A stretch of DNA of 29,668 nt from MAG-121220-bin8 sp964433845 (GTDB lineage: Bacteria; Bacteroidota; Bacteroidia; Flavobacteriales; Flavobacteriaceae). The stretch spans positions 1-29,668 of the forward strand of contig CAYSTA010000022.1 of NCBI GenBank assembly GCA_964433845.1, read 5' to 3'. Positions 1-7,513 of this stretch are shown here, piece by piece (the stretch's first letter is position 1; each line of letters opens with the position of its first letter). The notes beneath the pieces were generated by a model that was given only the letters and a program-made list of their open reading frames with translations, was not told the DNA's origin and did no database searches. Both the position numbers and the translations under genes were made by a program.

Positions 1-2
1 TA

Positions 3-68
3 GATATTTTGCCAGATTGGATAACGGGTTTTGAGTATAATTCATTTTATTATAAATGGAATTATTAG
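3..68 (+). CDS. 3' end of an unidentified gene (partial)
   Basis: The reading frame beginning at base 3 is open from the window edge to a TAG at 66-68 and encodes 21 residues ending in FYYKWNY. It starts before the window. The aromatic-rich tail would suit an outer-membrane or secreted protein, but that is only an impression and no family can be named. It has the same strand as the efflux operon, and 48 bases separate its stop from the next start. That gap contains a promoter-like element, so the two are probably transcribed separately. Confidence 0.45.
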   Translation, partial: DILPDWITGFEYNSFYYKWNY

Positions 69-88
69 GTTTATAAAATAAACTAGTT

Positions 89-96
89 TATATTTG
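89..96 (+). promoter_or_regulatory. Candidate -7 promoter element TATATTTG
   Basis: TATATTTG matches the Bacteroidetes -7 consensus TAnnTTTG exactly and lies 20 bases before the ATG at 117. No convincing -33 TTTG sits at the usual spacing of about 19-23 bases, so this is half a promoter. It would drive the membrane protein and regulator genes and possibly the efflux operon behind them. Confidence 0.45.
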
Positions 97-116
97 TCAA
101 AATTTAAAAAATAAAA

Positions 117-686
117 ATGAATAAAGAAGAACAAATTAGAATTATTAACGAAACAATAGCTAAAACAAAATTTGCCTTAAAGCCCTTAGGTTTTAATTTG
201 ATATTTTGGGGCTTTTTAATTATATCAATGAGTCTATTTCAGTATTTTTTTCCAGAAATAGTTCAATTTAGTAAGCACTCTGCATTAATATATTGGGTTT
301 TAATTCCATTATTAGGAATGATTTATACAACCTATTATAACATTAAAATTGGAAATAAAATTGGATACGAAACTATACTCGGTAGAGTAATTAAAATCAT
401 ATGGGGAGTATTTGGGGTTTCATGGATAGTTATTATTATTATATCGTTACTTAATAATGTTAACCCGGTACAGGATATTTTATTTTTACTTGGAGTGACT
501 TTGATGATGTCTGGTTTAATTATAAAATTCAATAAGATAACTTTAGGAGGGATTTCATTAATAATCTTTATTCTCTATACCTACTTTGTTCCTGGTTTAA
601 ATTTTCTTTTAGTTAATGTAGTTGGAATTACTTTTGGAATGTTGCTTCCAGGATTAGCTCTCTATTTATATAAAGAAAATGAATAA
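117..686 (+). CDS. Six-helix inner-membrane protein, unknown function, paired with a winged-helix regulator
   Basis: The 189-residue protein has a short charged amphipathic N-terminus (about 1-20) and six hydrophobic segments at roughly 24-45, 57-75, 92-112, 119-136, 142-160 and 162-184, with short loops and no signal peptide or recognisable catalytic motif. I do not recognise a named family. It overlaps the next gene, a winged-helix regulator, by 8 bases (679-686), so the two are probably translationally coupled. Bacteroidetes often place small polytopic membrane proteins beside such regulators. An inferred role is membrane sensing or anchoring of the regulator that controls the efflux operon beginning at 1063. 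The ATG at 117 is the first in frame and follows a -7-like element. Confidence 0.8.
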   Translation: MNKEEQIRIINETIAKTKFALKPLGFNLIFWGFLIISMSLFQYFFPEIVQFSKHSALIYWVLIPLLGMIYTTYYNIKIGNKIGYETILGRVIKIIWGVFGVSWIVIIIISLLNNVNPVQDILFLLGVTLMMSGLIIKFNKITLGGISLIIFILYTYFVPGLNFLLVNVVGITFGMLLPGLALYLYKENE

Positions 687-999
687 GGAAATTGAAAAAT
701 TATTTTTTAATCCAATTAGACTCAAAATTATTTCTTTTTTGATAAATGTTGAGCATGGGAATTTTAAAGCATTACTTGAAATAACAGATTCTACTAAAGG
801 AAATCTCAGTATTCAGCTTAAAAAATTGAATGAAGCAAAACTGATTAAAATCAAAAAATATTTTAAACCTAGCCCTAAAAATACTAAGGGTGTTGTTGTA
901 CTAGGCTATCCAACAACGGATTATTCAATAACAAAGAAGGGCAGGAAAAATTTTGAAGATTTTTTTAAACAATTAGAACTATATAATAAGAAAAAATAA
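679..999 (+). CDS. Winged-helix DNA-binding transcriptional regulator (HTH_34-like / MarR-like)
   Basis: This 106-residue basic protein is nearly all one winged-helix domain. It opens with IEKLFFNPIRLKIISFL, typical of ArsR/MarR-type single-domain regulators. A recognition-helix region follows (TKGNLSIQLKKLNEAKLIKI, about 37-56), then a wing with the segment VVLGYPTTDYSITKKGRKNF, whose YSITKKG is the usual strand-turn of PF13601-type regulators. There is no ligand domain and no cysteine cluster. It overlaps the upstream membrane-protein gene by 8 bases and ends 63 bases before the efflux ATPase gene. An imperfect inverted repeat at 1019-1053 is a candidate binding site. The likely job is local control of the exporter, but the ligand is unknown. 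Confidence 0.85.
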   Translation: MNKEIEKLFFNPIRLKIISFLINVEHGNFKALLEITDSTKGNLSIQLKKLNEAKLIKIKKYFKPSPKNTKGVVVLGYPTTDYSITKKGRKNFEDFFKQLELYNKKK

Positions 1000-1004
1000 A
1001 TAGT

Positions 1005-1012
1005 TAAATTTG
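1005..1012 (+). promoter_or_regulatory. Candidate -7 promoter element TAAATTTG of the efflux operon
   Basis: TAAATTTG is an exact TAnnTTTG match 50 bases before the ABC ATPase ATG at 1063. No good -33 partner is visible upstream, where the end of the regulator gene lies. A start site a few bases downstream would place the inverted repeat at 1019-1053 just inside the transcript, a common position for a repressor site. Confidence 0.45.
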
Positions 1013-1018
1013 GGCACC

Positions 1019-1053
1019 ATTATTGATATGTACGGTACGAACAACATAATAAT
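1019..1053 (+). promoter_or_regulatory. Imperfect inverted repeat, putative operator
   Basis: The 35-base segment is centred on base 1036. Its outer arms ATTATT and AATAAT pair perfectly, and the inner core reads TGTnCGnnnCGnACA with both half-sites matching. In total 11 of 17 base pairs are symmetric. It lies between a -7 element and the ATPase start. No T-run follows, so it is not a terminator. Binding by the adjacent winged-helix protein is inferred from position only. Confidence 0.4.
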
Positions 1054-1062
1054 CATAAAATC

Positions 1063-1755
1063 ATGATTCAGATAAAAAATTTACATAAGTCCTATAAAAT
1101 GGGCTCTAATTCTTTGCATGTTTTAAAGGGAATAAATTTTAATGTTCAAGAGGGAGAGTTGGTTGCTATTATGGGTTCATCAGGATCGGGGAAATCAACG
1201 TTGTTGAATATTTTAGGAATGTTGGATCTTTTAGATAAGGGAACGTATGATTTAGATGGGGTTCCAATTAAAAATTTAGATGAAACCAAAGCAGCAAATT
1301 ACAGAAACAGATTTCTTGGCTTTGTATTTCAATCTTTTAATTTGATTAATTATAAAAATGCTTTAGAAAATGTAACCCTTCCTTTATATTATAAGGGTAT
1401 AAACAGAAAAGAAAGAGAGGCTACAGCTTTAGAATATTTGGATCAAGTTGGTTTAAAAGAATGGGCAACTCACCTGCCAAGTGAACTTTCGGGAGGGCAA
1501 AAACAAAGAGTTGCTATTGCAAGAGCAATGGTTACCCAACCAAAAGTATTATTGGCAGATGAGCTTACAGGAGCATTGGATTCAACGACATCAAAAGAAG
1601 TAATGGCGTTGATTCAGGAGATTAATAAAAGTGGAAAAACAATATTAATTGTAACTCATGAAGAAGATATTGCAAAAATGTGTTCAAGGATTGTCAGACT
1701 GAAGGATGGAATCATTATGGAAGACAAAAAGAATAAAATGGTAAAAGCTATATAA
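1063..1755 (+). CDS. ABC exporter ATP-binding protein, MacB/LolD type
   Basis: The 230-residue nucleotide-binding subunit powers a tripartite exporter. Visible motifs are Walker A GSSGSGKST (38-46), Q-loop glutamine 90 in FVFQSFNL, signature LSGGQ (142-146), Walker B VLLADE (162-167), D-loop SALD-equivalent GALD and switch histidine 199. The motif after Walker B reads DELTGALD, whereas MacB and LolD proteins normally have DEPTGNLD. Length is normal for a stand-alone ATPase of this family. Its TAA overlaps the ATG of the first permease (TAATG). Cytoplasmic, bound to the two permeases encoded next. The substrate cannot be read from the sequence. The MacB family exports peptides, macrolides or lipid-linked compounds. 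Confidence 0.95.
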   Translation: MIQIKNLHKSYKMGSNSLHVLKGINFNVQEGELVAIMGSSGSGKSTLLNILGMLDLLDKGTYDLDGVPIKNLDETKAANYRNRFLGFVFQSFNLINYKNALENVTLPLYYKGINRKEREATALEYLDQVGLKEWATHLPSELSGGQKQRVAIARAMVTQPKVLLADELTGALDSTTSKEVMALIQEINKSGKTILIVTHEEDIAKMCSRIVRLKDGIIMEDKKNKMVKAI

Positions 1756-2987
1756 TGTTTAGTAGGGATCGTTGGTTAGAAATTTTTGATACAATTAAAA
1801 AGAACAAGCTTAGAACTTTTCTTTCAGGATTTACAGTGGCTTTAGGTATTTTAATCTTTGTAGTTCTTTTTGGATTTGGAAATGGTTTAGACAATACCTT
1901 CGATAAATATTTTAAAGATGATGCGTTAAATACAATGTGGATTAATACTGGAATGACGTCGAAACCTTATATGGGATATAAAGCCAATAGACAGATTGAA
2001 TTTGATAATGATGATTTAGAGGATATCTCATCAAGATTTGCATTTTATATTGACGGTATAACTCCAAGAATTTCAACAAGTGGAAATATTGGATATAAAT
2101 TAAAATCTAATAATTATTCTGTAAGAGGAGTGGCTCCTTCTCATCAAAAAAACGAAATGACCATAATGATGGAGGGAAGGTATATAAATGGTTTGGATGT
2201 TGATAATAAAGAGAGAAATGTGGTTATTGGAAGATTAGTAAAACAAGATTTATTTGGAGACGAAGATGCATTAGGCAAATTTGTTTCAGGAGAAGGAAGA
2301 TCGTGGAAAGTCATTGGAGTTTTTCAAGATGATGGAGGAGATAATGAAGAAAGAATAGTATATGTACCATACACTACATTACAATTGATTCAAAAAAATA
2401 CTGATAAATTAAGACAGATCATTATTTCCTACAAGCCGGAAATTGGTTATGGTGGAGCAGTTGCTTTTGAAGATAAAATAAAGAAATATTTAAAGCAAAA
2501 GAAATTCATTGACCCTAGAGATCCTCGAGGAATCTTTATCAGAAGCGCAGCTAAAGATTTAAAGGAAAATGATCAATTTAAAGGAGCTCTATCATCAATT
2601 ATTCTGTTTGTAGGCATTGGAACTTTACTGGCGGGAGTTATAGGAATTTCCAATATAATGGTTTTTGTTGTTAAAGAAAGAACAAAGGAACTTGGAATTA
2701 GAAAAGCAATTGGAGCAACTCCTAGTTCAATAATAGGAATGATTATTCAGGAGGCGATATTTATTACTACTATTTCAGGTTACATTGGATTATTAGTTGG
2801 TATAGGAGTATTAAAGTTAATTGGAAACACATTAGAAGAGGATTATTATATTACAGATCCATATGTAGATTTGAATACTGCAATTTTAGCAACTTTTTTA
2901 TTAATTGGTTTTGGAGTATTAGCGGGCTATATTCCCGCAAAAAGAGCAGCTAGAATTAAACCTATTGAAGCTATAAGAGATAATTAG
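1755..2987 (+). CDS. MacB-like ABC exporter permease (first of two)
   Basis: The 410-residue protein has the MacB/FtsX layout: one N-terminal membrane helix (about 21-43), a large periplasmic MacB_PCD-type domain (about 45-275) and three C-terminal helices (about 278-304, 329-353, 373-394). ERTKELGIRKAIGATPSSI is the cytoplasmic coupling segment typical of FtsX-domain permeases. It starts at the ATG overlapping the ATPase stop, and a single base separates its TAG from the second permease. The ATPase is a separate polypeptide, unlike E. coli MacB. With the paralogous next gene it probably forms a heterodimer, though two homodimers cannot be excluded. Confidence 0.93.
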   Translation: MFSRDRWLEIFDTIKKNKLRTFLSGFTVALGILIFVVLFGFGNGLDNTFDKYFKDDALNTMWINTGMTSKPYMGYKANRQIEFDNDDLEDISSRFAFYIDGITPRISTSGNIGYKLKSNNYSVRGVAPSHQKNEMTIMMEGRYINGLDVDNKERNVVIGRLVKQDLFGDEDALGKFVSGEGRSWKVIGVFQDDGGDNEERIVYVPYTTLQLIQKNTDKLRQIIISYKPEIGYGGAVAFEDKIKKYLKQKKFIDPRDPRGIFIRSAAKDLKENDQFKGALSSIILFVGIGTLLAGVIGISNIMVFVVKERTKELGIRKAIGATPSSIIGMIIQEAIFITTISGYIGLLVGIGVLKLIGNTLEEDYYITDPYVDLNTAILATFLLIGFGVLAGYIPAKRAARIKPIEAIRDN

Positions 2988-2988
2988 A

Positions 2989-4254
2989 ATGAAAAGAATA
3001 TTTGATAAAGATACATGGCAAGAAATTTTTGGATCTATCCAAAAAAATAAGGTTAGAACTATCATTACAATGATAGGAGTTTTATGGGGAATTTTTATTT
3101 ATATTGCCCTATCAGGCTCTTCAAAAGGATTGGACAATGGATTTGAGAGAGCATTTCAATCAATAGCTTCCAATAGTATTTTTGTTTGGGCTCAATCTAC
3201 AAGTATACCCTATGGTGGATATAAATCTGAAAGGCGTATACAGTTAAAATTGGGAGACGTAGAAATTCTTAAAAAAAGAGTAAAAGGAATTAAATTTATT
3301 GCACCTAGGAATGTAGCTGGAGTTTTTGGTTCAGCTGGAGGAAATATTGTTAGAGGAACTAAAACAGGAACATATGCTGTATATGGCGAGTTCCCTGAAT
3401 ATATTAAAATAGCAACTTCAAAGATATATGATGGAGGAAGGTTTATTAATGAGTCTGATATAAAAAATGAAAGAAAAGTATGCGTAATTGGTGAAAGAAC
3501 TCAGCTTGAACTTTTTGAAGAGGATGAAAATCCAATAGGTCAATTTATAAGTATAAATAAAATGAATTTCACAGTCGTTGGAGTACATAAGTTTGTTCAA
3601 GGTGGAGGTTTTGGAGACGATGGAGATATTTATATACCTTTTGCAACTTTTAGAAAAATATTTAACACTGGAGATAATGTTGGTTGGTTTATGATTGCAG
3701 CAGATGAAAATATTGATGGATTAAAGGTAGAGAAAGATATTAAGGCAACCCTAAAGGAAATACACACAATACATCCAGACGATGAACGAGGAATTGGAGG
3801 ATTTAATCTAGGAGAAGTTTTTAGGAAAACCATGAACTTTGCAAACGGTCTTACTTTTTTATCATTAATTGTAGGGATTGCAACTATTCTAGCTGGAGTA
3901 ATTGGAATTGGGAATATTCTATTGATTTCAGTTAAAGAAAGAACAAAAGAAATAGGAATAAGAAGAGCATTAGGTGCAACTCCTTCAGAGGTTAGATCCC
4001 AAATTATATTAGAATCAGTTTTTTTAACTGTTCTATCTGGAATAATTGGAATAATTTTAGGAGCATTATTATTATATGGGATAAATGCTGCAACGGTGGA
4101 TATGACAGATTTCCCATATACTAACCCAACAGTGCCAATTCCATATGTTTTGGGAGCATTATCACTAATGATAATTTTGGGAACATTGATTGGAATGATT
4201 CCTGCACAAAAGGCAGTTAGTATTAAACCTATTGACGCATTAAGAGAAGAATAA
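2989..4254 (+). CDS. MacB-like ABC exporter permease (second of two)
   Basis: This 421-residue protein is a diverged paralogue of the preceding permease with the same topology: an N-terminal helix at about 21-43, a periplasmic domain to about 285, then three helices. The coupling segment ERTKEIGIRRALGATPSEV matches the first copy closely. Both open with a related stretch around DxWxEIF and IxKNKxRT, indicating an old tandem duplication. It lies 1 base after the first permease and 17 bases before the adaptor gene. A long antisense frame inside it (3630-4289) is a shadow. The expected role is the second half of the transmembrane exporter. Confidence 0.93.
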   Translation: MKRIFDKDTWQEIFGSIQKNKVRTIITMIGVLWGIFIYIALSGSSKGLDNGFERAFQSIASNSIFVWAQSTSIPYGGYKSERRIQLKLGDVEILKKRVKGIKFIAPRNVAGVFGSAGGNIVRGTKTGTYAVYGEFPEYIKIATSKIYDGGRFINESDIKNERKVCVIGERTQLELFEEDENPIGQFISINKMNFTVVGVHKFVQGGGFGDDGDIYIPFATFRKIFNTGDNVGWFMIAADENIDGLKVEKDIKATLKEIHTIHPDDERGIGGFNLGEVFRKTMNFANGLTFLSLIVGIATILAGVIGIGNILLISVKERTKEIGIRRALGATPSEVRSQIILESVFLTVLSGIIGIILGALLLYGINAATVDMTDFPYTNPTVPIPYVLGALSLMIILGTLIGMIPAQKAVSIKPIDALREE

Positions 4255-4271
4255 ATAATTAAATAAATAAT

Positions 4272-5411
4272 ATGAAATATTTGAAACACATCGGAATTGC
4301 ATTGTTAATCGCGGGCATTTTGTTTGCCAGCGCTTTCTTTATTAAATCTAACAGTAAGTCTTCAATTGTATATGATACACAAACATTAATAACTACAACT
4401 ATTGAAGAAAAAATTGTAGCAACAGGGAAAGTATTGCCTGAGGATGAAGTTAATATTGTCCCTCAAATTGCTGGAATCATTCAAGAGATTTATGTAGAAG
4501 AGGGAGATGAAATTTTTGCTGGTGATTTAATAGCTAGGATTAAAGTAGTTCCTAATGAACAGACACTTAATAGTGCAGAGGGAAGAGTTAAAAACGCACA
4601 AATTGTCATGAAGAATTCAAAAATTGAGTTTGAAAGAAATAAGGCGTTATATAAGAAGGAAATTATATCAGAACAAGAGTATAATTCTTCTGAGTTACGC
4701 TACAATCAAGATATGCAAAACTTATCCAATGCAAAAAGTGATTTGCAAATAATTAAACTTGGTTCTTCAGGAAAATCTAGTATAACTAATACTAATATTA
4801 GAGCAACAGTTTCCGGAACTATTTTGGAGATCCCTGTAGAAGAGGGTGATCAAGTAATTCAAGCCAACACATTTAATGCTGGGACTACTATAGCTACAAT
4901 AGCAGATTTAAATAAAATGATTTTTGAAGGTCAAGTTGATGAGGGTGAAGTTGGAAAATTAAATGTAGGGATGCCATTGGTTGTTACTTTAGGAGCAATT
5001 GAAAATAAGGAGTATGAAGCTAAGTTAAGATTGATATCTCCTAAGGGAACGGAGGTTGCAGGAGCAATTCAATTCAAGATTGAAGGAGAAGTTTATTTAG
5101 ATGATGAATATGTAGTCAGAGCGGGATATAGTGCTAATGCATCAATTGTTACTGATAAAAAATCTGATATTACGGCTATTAGCGAAGCATTATTACAATA
5201 TGACTCAAAAACAAAAAAACCATATGTAGAAGTAGAAACATCTAGTCAAAAGTTTGTAAGAAGGGATGTTGAATTAGGAATTTCTGATGGAGTAAATGCT
5301 GAGCTTTTAAGTGGAGTAAAAAAATCAGACAAAATTAAAGTTTGGAATAAAACTGAACCTGTTAAAAGAGGGGAGACTGACACCCCTTCTGATGAACGTT
5401 CTTTTGATTAA
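4272..5411 (+). CDS. Periplasmic adaptor (membrane fusion) subunit, MacA/HlyD type
   Basis: The 379-residue protein links the inner-membrane ABC complex to the TolC-type channel. An N-terminal signal anchor (about 8-27) is followed by the first half of a biotinyl-lipoyl-like domain (IVPQIAGIIQEIYVEEGDEI), a short alpha-helical hairpin (about 95-160, AEGRVKNAQIVMKNSKIEFE), the second lipoyl half (ATVSGTILEIPVEEGDQV), then beta-barrel and membrane-proximal domains. The hairpin is short, as in MacA relatives. The hydrophilic C-terminus ends TPSDERSFD. It sits between the second permease and the channel gene, the usual order for such operons. Cargo unknown. Confidence 0.93.
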   Translation: MKYLKHIGIALLIAGILFASAFFIKSNSKSSIVYDTQTLITTTIEEKIVATGKVLPEDEVNIVPQIAGIIQEIYVEEGDEIFAGDLIARIKVVPNEQTLNSAEGRVKNAQIVMKNSKIEFERNKALYKKEIISEQEYNSSELRYNQDMQNLSNAKSDLQIIKLGSSGKSSITNTNIRATVSGTILEIPVEEGDQVIQANTFNAGTTIATIADLNKMIFEGQVDEGEVGKLNVGMPLVVTLGAIENKEYEAKLRLISPKGTEVAGAIQFKIEGEVYLDDEYVVRAGYSANASIVTDKKSDITAISEALLQYDSKTKKPYVEVETSSQKFVRRDVELGISDGVNAELLSGVKKSDKIKVWNKTEPVKRGETDTPSDERSFD

Positions 5412-5422
5412 AAAAATATTAT

Positions 5423-6838
5423 ATGAAATTATTAAAGTACTTATTTATAATTATTGTCCCAAATATTCTAATTGGCCAGAAATCATGGACGTTACAGGAA
5501 TGTGTTGATAGAGCATTGGAAATGAATATTTCAATTAAGCAATCAAAATTAGATTATGCTGGATCTGAAATTGAAAAACAGGGAGCAATTGGAAATTTTT
5601 TGCCTAATATAAATATTGGAAGTAGCCATTCTTGGAATGTAGGTTTAAATCAAAATATTACTACTGGTTTATTAGAAAATGTAACTACTCAGTTTTCATC
5701 TATGAATTTAAATATGAATGTCAACATTTATAGTGGACTTCAAAATGTAAAAAGATTACATAGGGCTAACTTATCCATTCTAGCTAGCCAGTATCAGCTA
5801 GAAGATATGAGCGAAAATATAGCACTTTTAGTGGCGAATTCATATTTGCAAATTTTGTTTAGTAAAGAATCACTTGCTGTTCAAGAATTACAATTAGATA
5901 TCACTTTAAAGGAATTGAAAAGAATTAAAGAATTGGTTAGTGCAGGAGTTGTTCCAAAAGGAGATTTATATGAAATTGAAGCAAACTTAGCATCGCAAGA
6001 AAAGACTTTAGTGGATGCAAGGAACAGTTATTATCTGTCTAAAATAGCTTTGGCTCAACTTTTATTGATTGATGATTATGAAAACTTTGAAATTGCTAAT
6101 GAATCTTATGATATTCCTATATCAGATGTAATGAATAGAACCCCGGAAGAGATATTTAGTTATGCAGTTTCAAATAAAAAAGAAATCAAAATTTTTGAAA
6201 CTAATGTTGAGATTGCAAAAAAAGATTTGGAGATTTCTAAGGCCCTTTTAAAACCAAGTTTATCAGCATTTTACTCATATAGTTCTAGAATTGGATATTC
6301 TGACAGATTGGTTCCAACAGGTGAAATAGGATATGCTCCCATTGGAGTAGTAGAAGGCACAGGAGAAAGAGTAATTGCCCCTTATTCAAAAATGGGTGTA
6401 GCTGATCCGCTCTCTTTTTCTGAACAGTTTGATTTAAATGCTGGCCAAAATTTTGGATTAAGTTTATCAATTCCAATTTTAAATAATTTGTCTAGAAGGT
6501 CCAATGTTAACCAAACTAAAGTTAATATTTTAAGAAGCGAAAATTCTTTGCTACAAAAAAAATTAGACTTAGAAAACACGGTTAATCAATCTTTTAATGA
6601 TGCGAAAGGAGCTTTTAAGGCATATGAAGCATCTCAAAAGTTAGTTGCTGCAAGAGAATTAGCATTTAAATATGCTCAAAATAAATTTGAAGTAGGAGCA
6701 ATGAATTCTTTTGATTTTACTCAAGCAAAGCAAAGATATGAGCTAGCTCAGTCAGAACTTATAAGAACAAAATATGATTATATCTTTAAACTTAAAGTTT
6801 TAGAGTTTTATTTTGGAGTTCCTATTACTGTTAAGTAA
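5423..6838 (+). CDS. TolC-family outer-membrane efflux protein
   Basis: The 471-residue protein begins with a signal peptide (MKLLKYLFIIIVPNILIG, cleavage likely before QKSW). WTLQECVDRALEMNISIKQ is the standard opening of Bacteroidetes OEP-domain proteins. Two OEP repeats follow, rich in heptad-like helices, with a long insert around residues 285-340 and the second repeat running to a C-terminus ending FYFGVPITVK. Length and layout are normal for TolC relatives. It would form the trimeric channel receiving substrate from the adaptor encoded 11 bases upstream. It is separated by 8 bases from tsaB on the same strand. Confidence 0.93.
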   Translation: MKLLKYLFIIIVPNILIGQKSWTLQECVDRALEMNISIKQSKLDYAGSEIEKQGAIGNFLPNINIGSSHSWNVGLNQNITTGLLENVTTQFSSMNLNMNVNIYSGLQNVKRLHRANLSILASQYQLEDMSENIALLVANSYLQILFSKESLAVQELQLDITLKELKRIKELVSAGVVPKGDLYEIEANLASQEKTLVDARNSYYLSKIALAQLLLIDDYENFEIANESYDIPISDVMNRTPEEIFSYAVSNKKEIKIFETNVEIAKKDLEISKALLKPSLSAFYSYSSRIGYSDRLVPTGEIGYAPIGVVEGTGERVIAPYSKMGVADPLSFSEQFDLNAGQNFGLSLSIPILNNLSRRSNVNQTKVNILRSENSLLQKKLDLENTVNQSFNDAKGAFKAYEASQKLVAARELAFKYAQNKFEVGAMNSFDFTQAKQRYELAQSELIRTKYDYIFKLKVLEFYFGVPITVK

Positions 6839-6846
6839 TCTTTCAA

Positions 6847-7512
6847 ATGTGTTATATTCTAAATATAGAATCTTCTACCACTAACTGTTCTATTTCTTTA
6901 GCTTTAAATGGGAATGTAATTGCCATGAAAGAGAAAAATGATGAAAGCTATTCTCATTCAACTAAATTACATTCTTTTATTGATGAAGTTTTAAAAAAAT
7001 CAAAAATTTCAATTAAAGAATTATCAGCTATTGCTGTAAGCAAAGGACCAGGTTCTTACACTGGATTAAGAATTGGTGTAGCAGCAGCTAAGGGATTATG
7101 TTATTCTTTAGATTTACCTTTAGTTTCAGTTTCTACTCTTCTTATTCTTGCCAAACAAATAAAAGTGGATAGTGGATTAATTATTCCTGTTATTGATGCT
7201 AGAAGAGACGAAGTGTATTCTGCTATTTTTGATTGTTCTTATAATTCTGTTAGAGAAGTTCTGCCAGAGATTATTACTAAAGATTCTTTTAATGAATTAA
7301 TTTCAAGCAACAGACTTCATTTTGTAGGAAACGCTCAAGAAAAATGTAAGAGATTAATTAAAAAAAATTCAAATTTAATTTTTTCTAGTCACGAGACTTT
7401 TCCCTCATCTAGTGATATGGCTGATTTATCTTTTGATAAATTTAAAAACTCAAAATTTGAAGATATTGCATACTTTGAGCCAGATTATTTAAAAAAATTC
7501 ATCCCAGGTTAG
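6847..7512 (+). CDS. tsaB: tRNA threonylcarbamoyladenosine biosynthesis protein TsaB
   Basis: The 221-residue cytoplasmic protein acts with TsaD and TsaE to add the threonylcarbamoyl group to A37 of ANN-decoding tRNAs. The N-terminus LNIESSTTNCSISLA is the first ASKHA beta-strand pair, and VSKGPGSYTGLRIGVAAAKG (about 66-85) is the family signature. VIDARRDEVYSAIF follows at the position expected of TsaB. Length is typical (about 220-230). It begins 8 bases after the tolC-like stop, so efflux transcripts probably run into it. Its stop is 1 base from the stop of the convergent Nfu gene. Confidence 0.95.
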   Translation: MCYILNIESSTTNCSISLALNGNVIAMKEKNDESYSHSTKLHSFIDEVLKKSKISIKELSAIAVSKGPGSYTGLRIGVAAAKGLCYSLDLPLVSVSTLLILAKQIKVDSGLIIPVIDARRDEVYSAIFDCSYNSVREVLPEIITKDSFNELISSNRLHFVGNAQEKCKRLIKKNSNLIFSSHETFPSSSDMADLSFDKFKNSKFEDIAYFEPDYLKKFIPG

Positions 7513-7513
7513 A

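Noticed and set aside
3630..4289. Antisense open frame of 219 codons inside the second permease gene
   Set aside because: It mirrors a gene with clear MacB/FtsX motifs. The translation is low-complexity Ile/Pro/Ser-rich with no recognisable domain, an effect of AT-rich codon use on the other strand.
5366..5396. AGGGG...CCCCT inverted repeat near the end of the adaptor gene
   Set aside because: A five-base stem inside coding sequence without a following T-run is not enough to call an attenuator.
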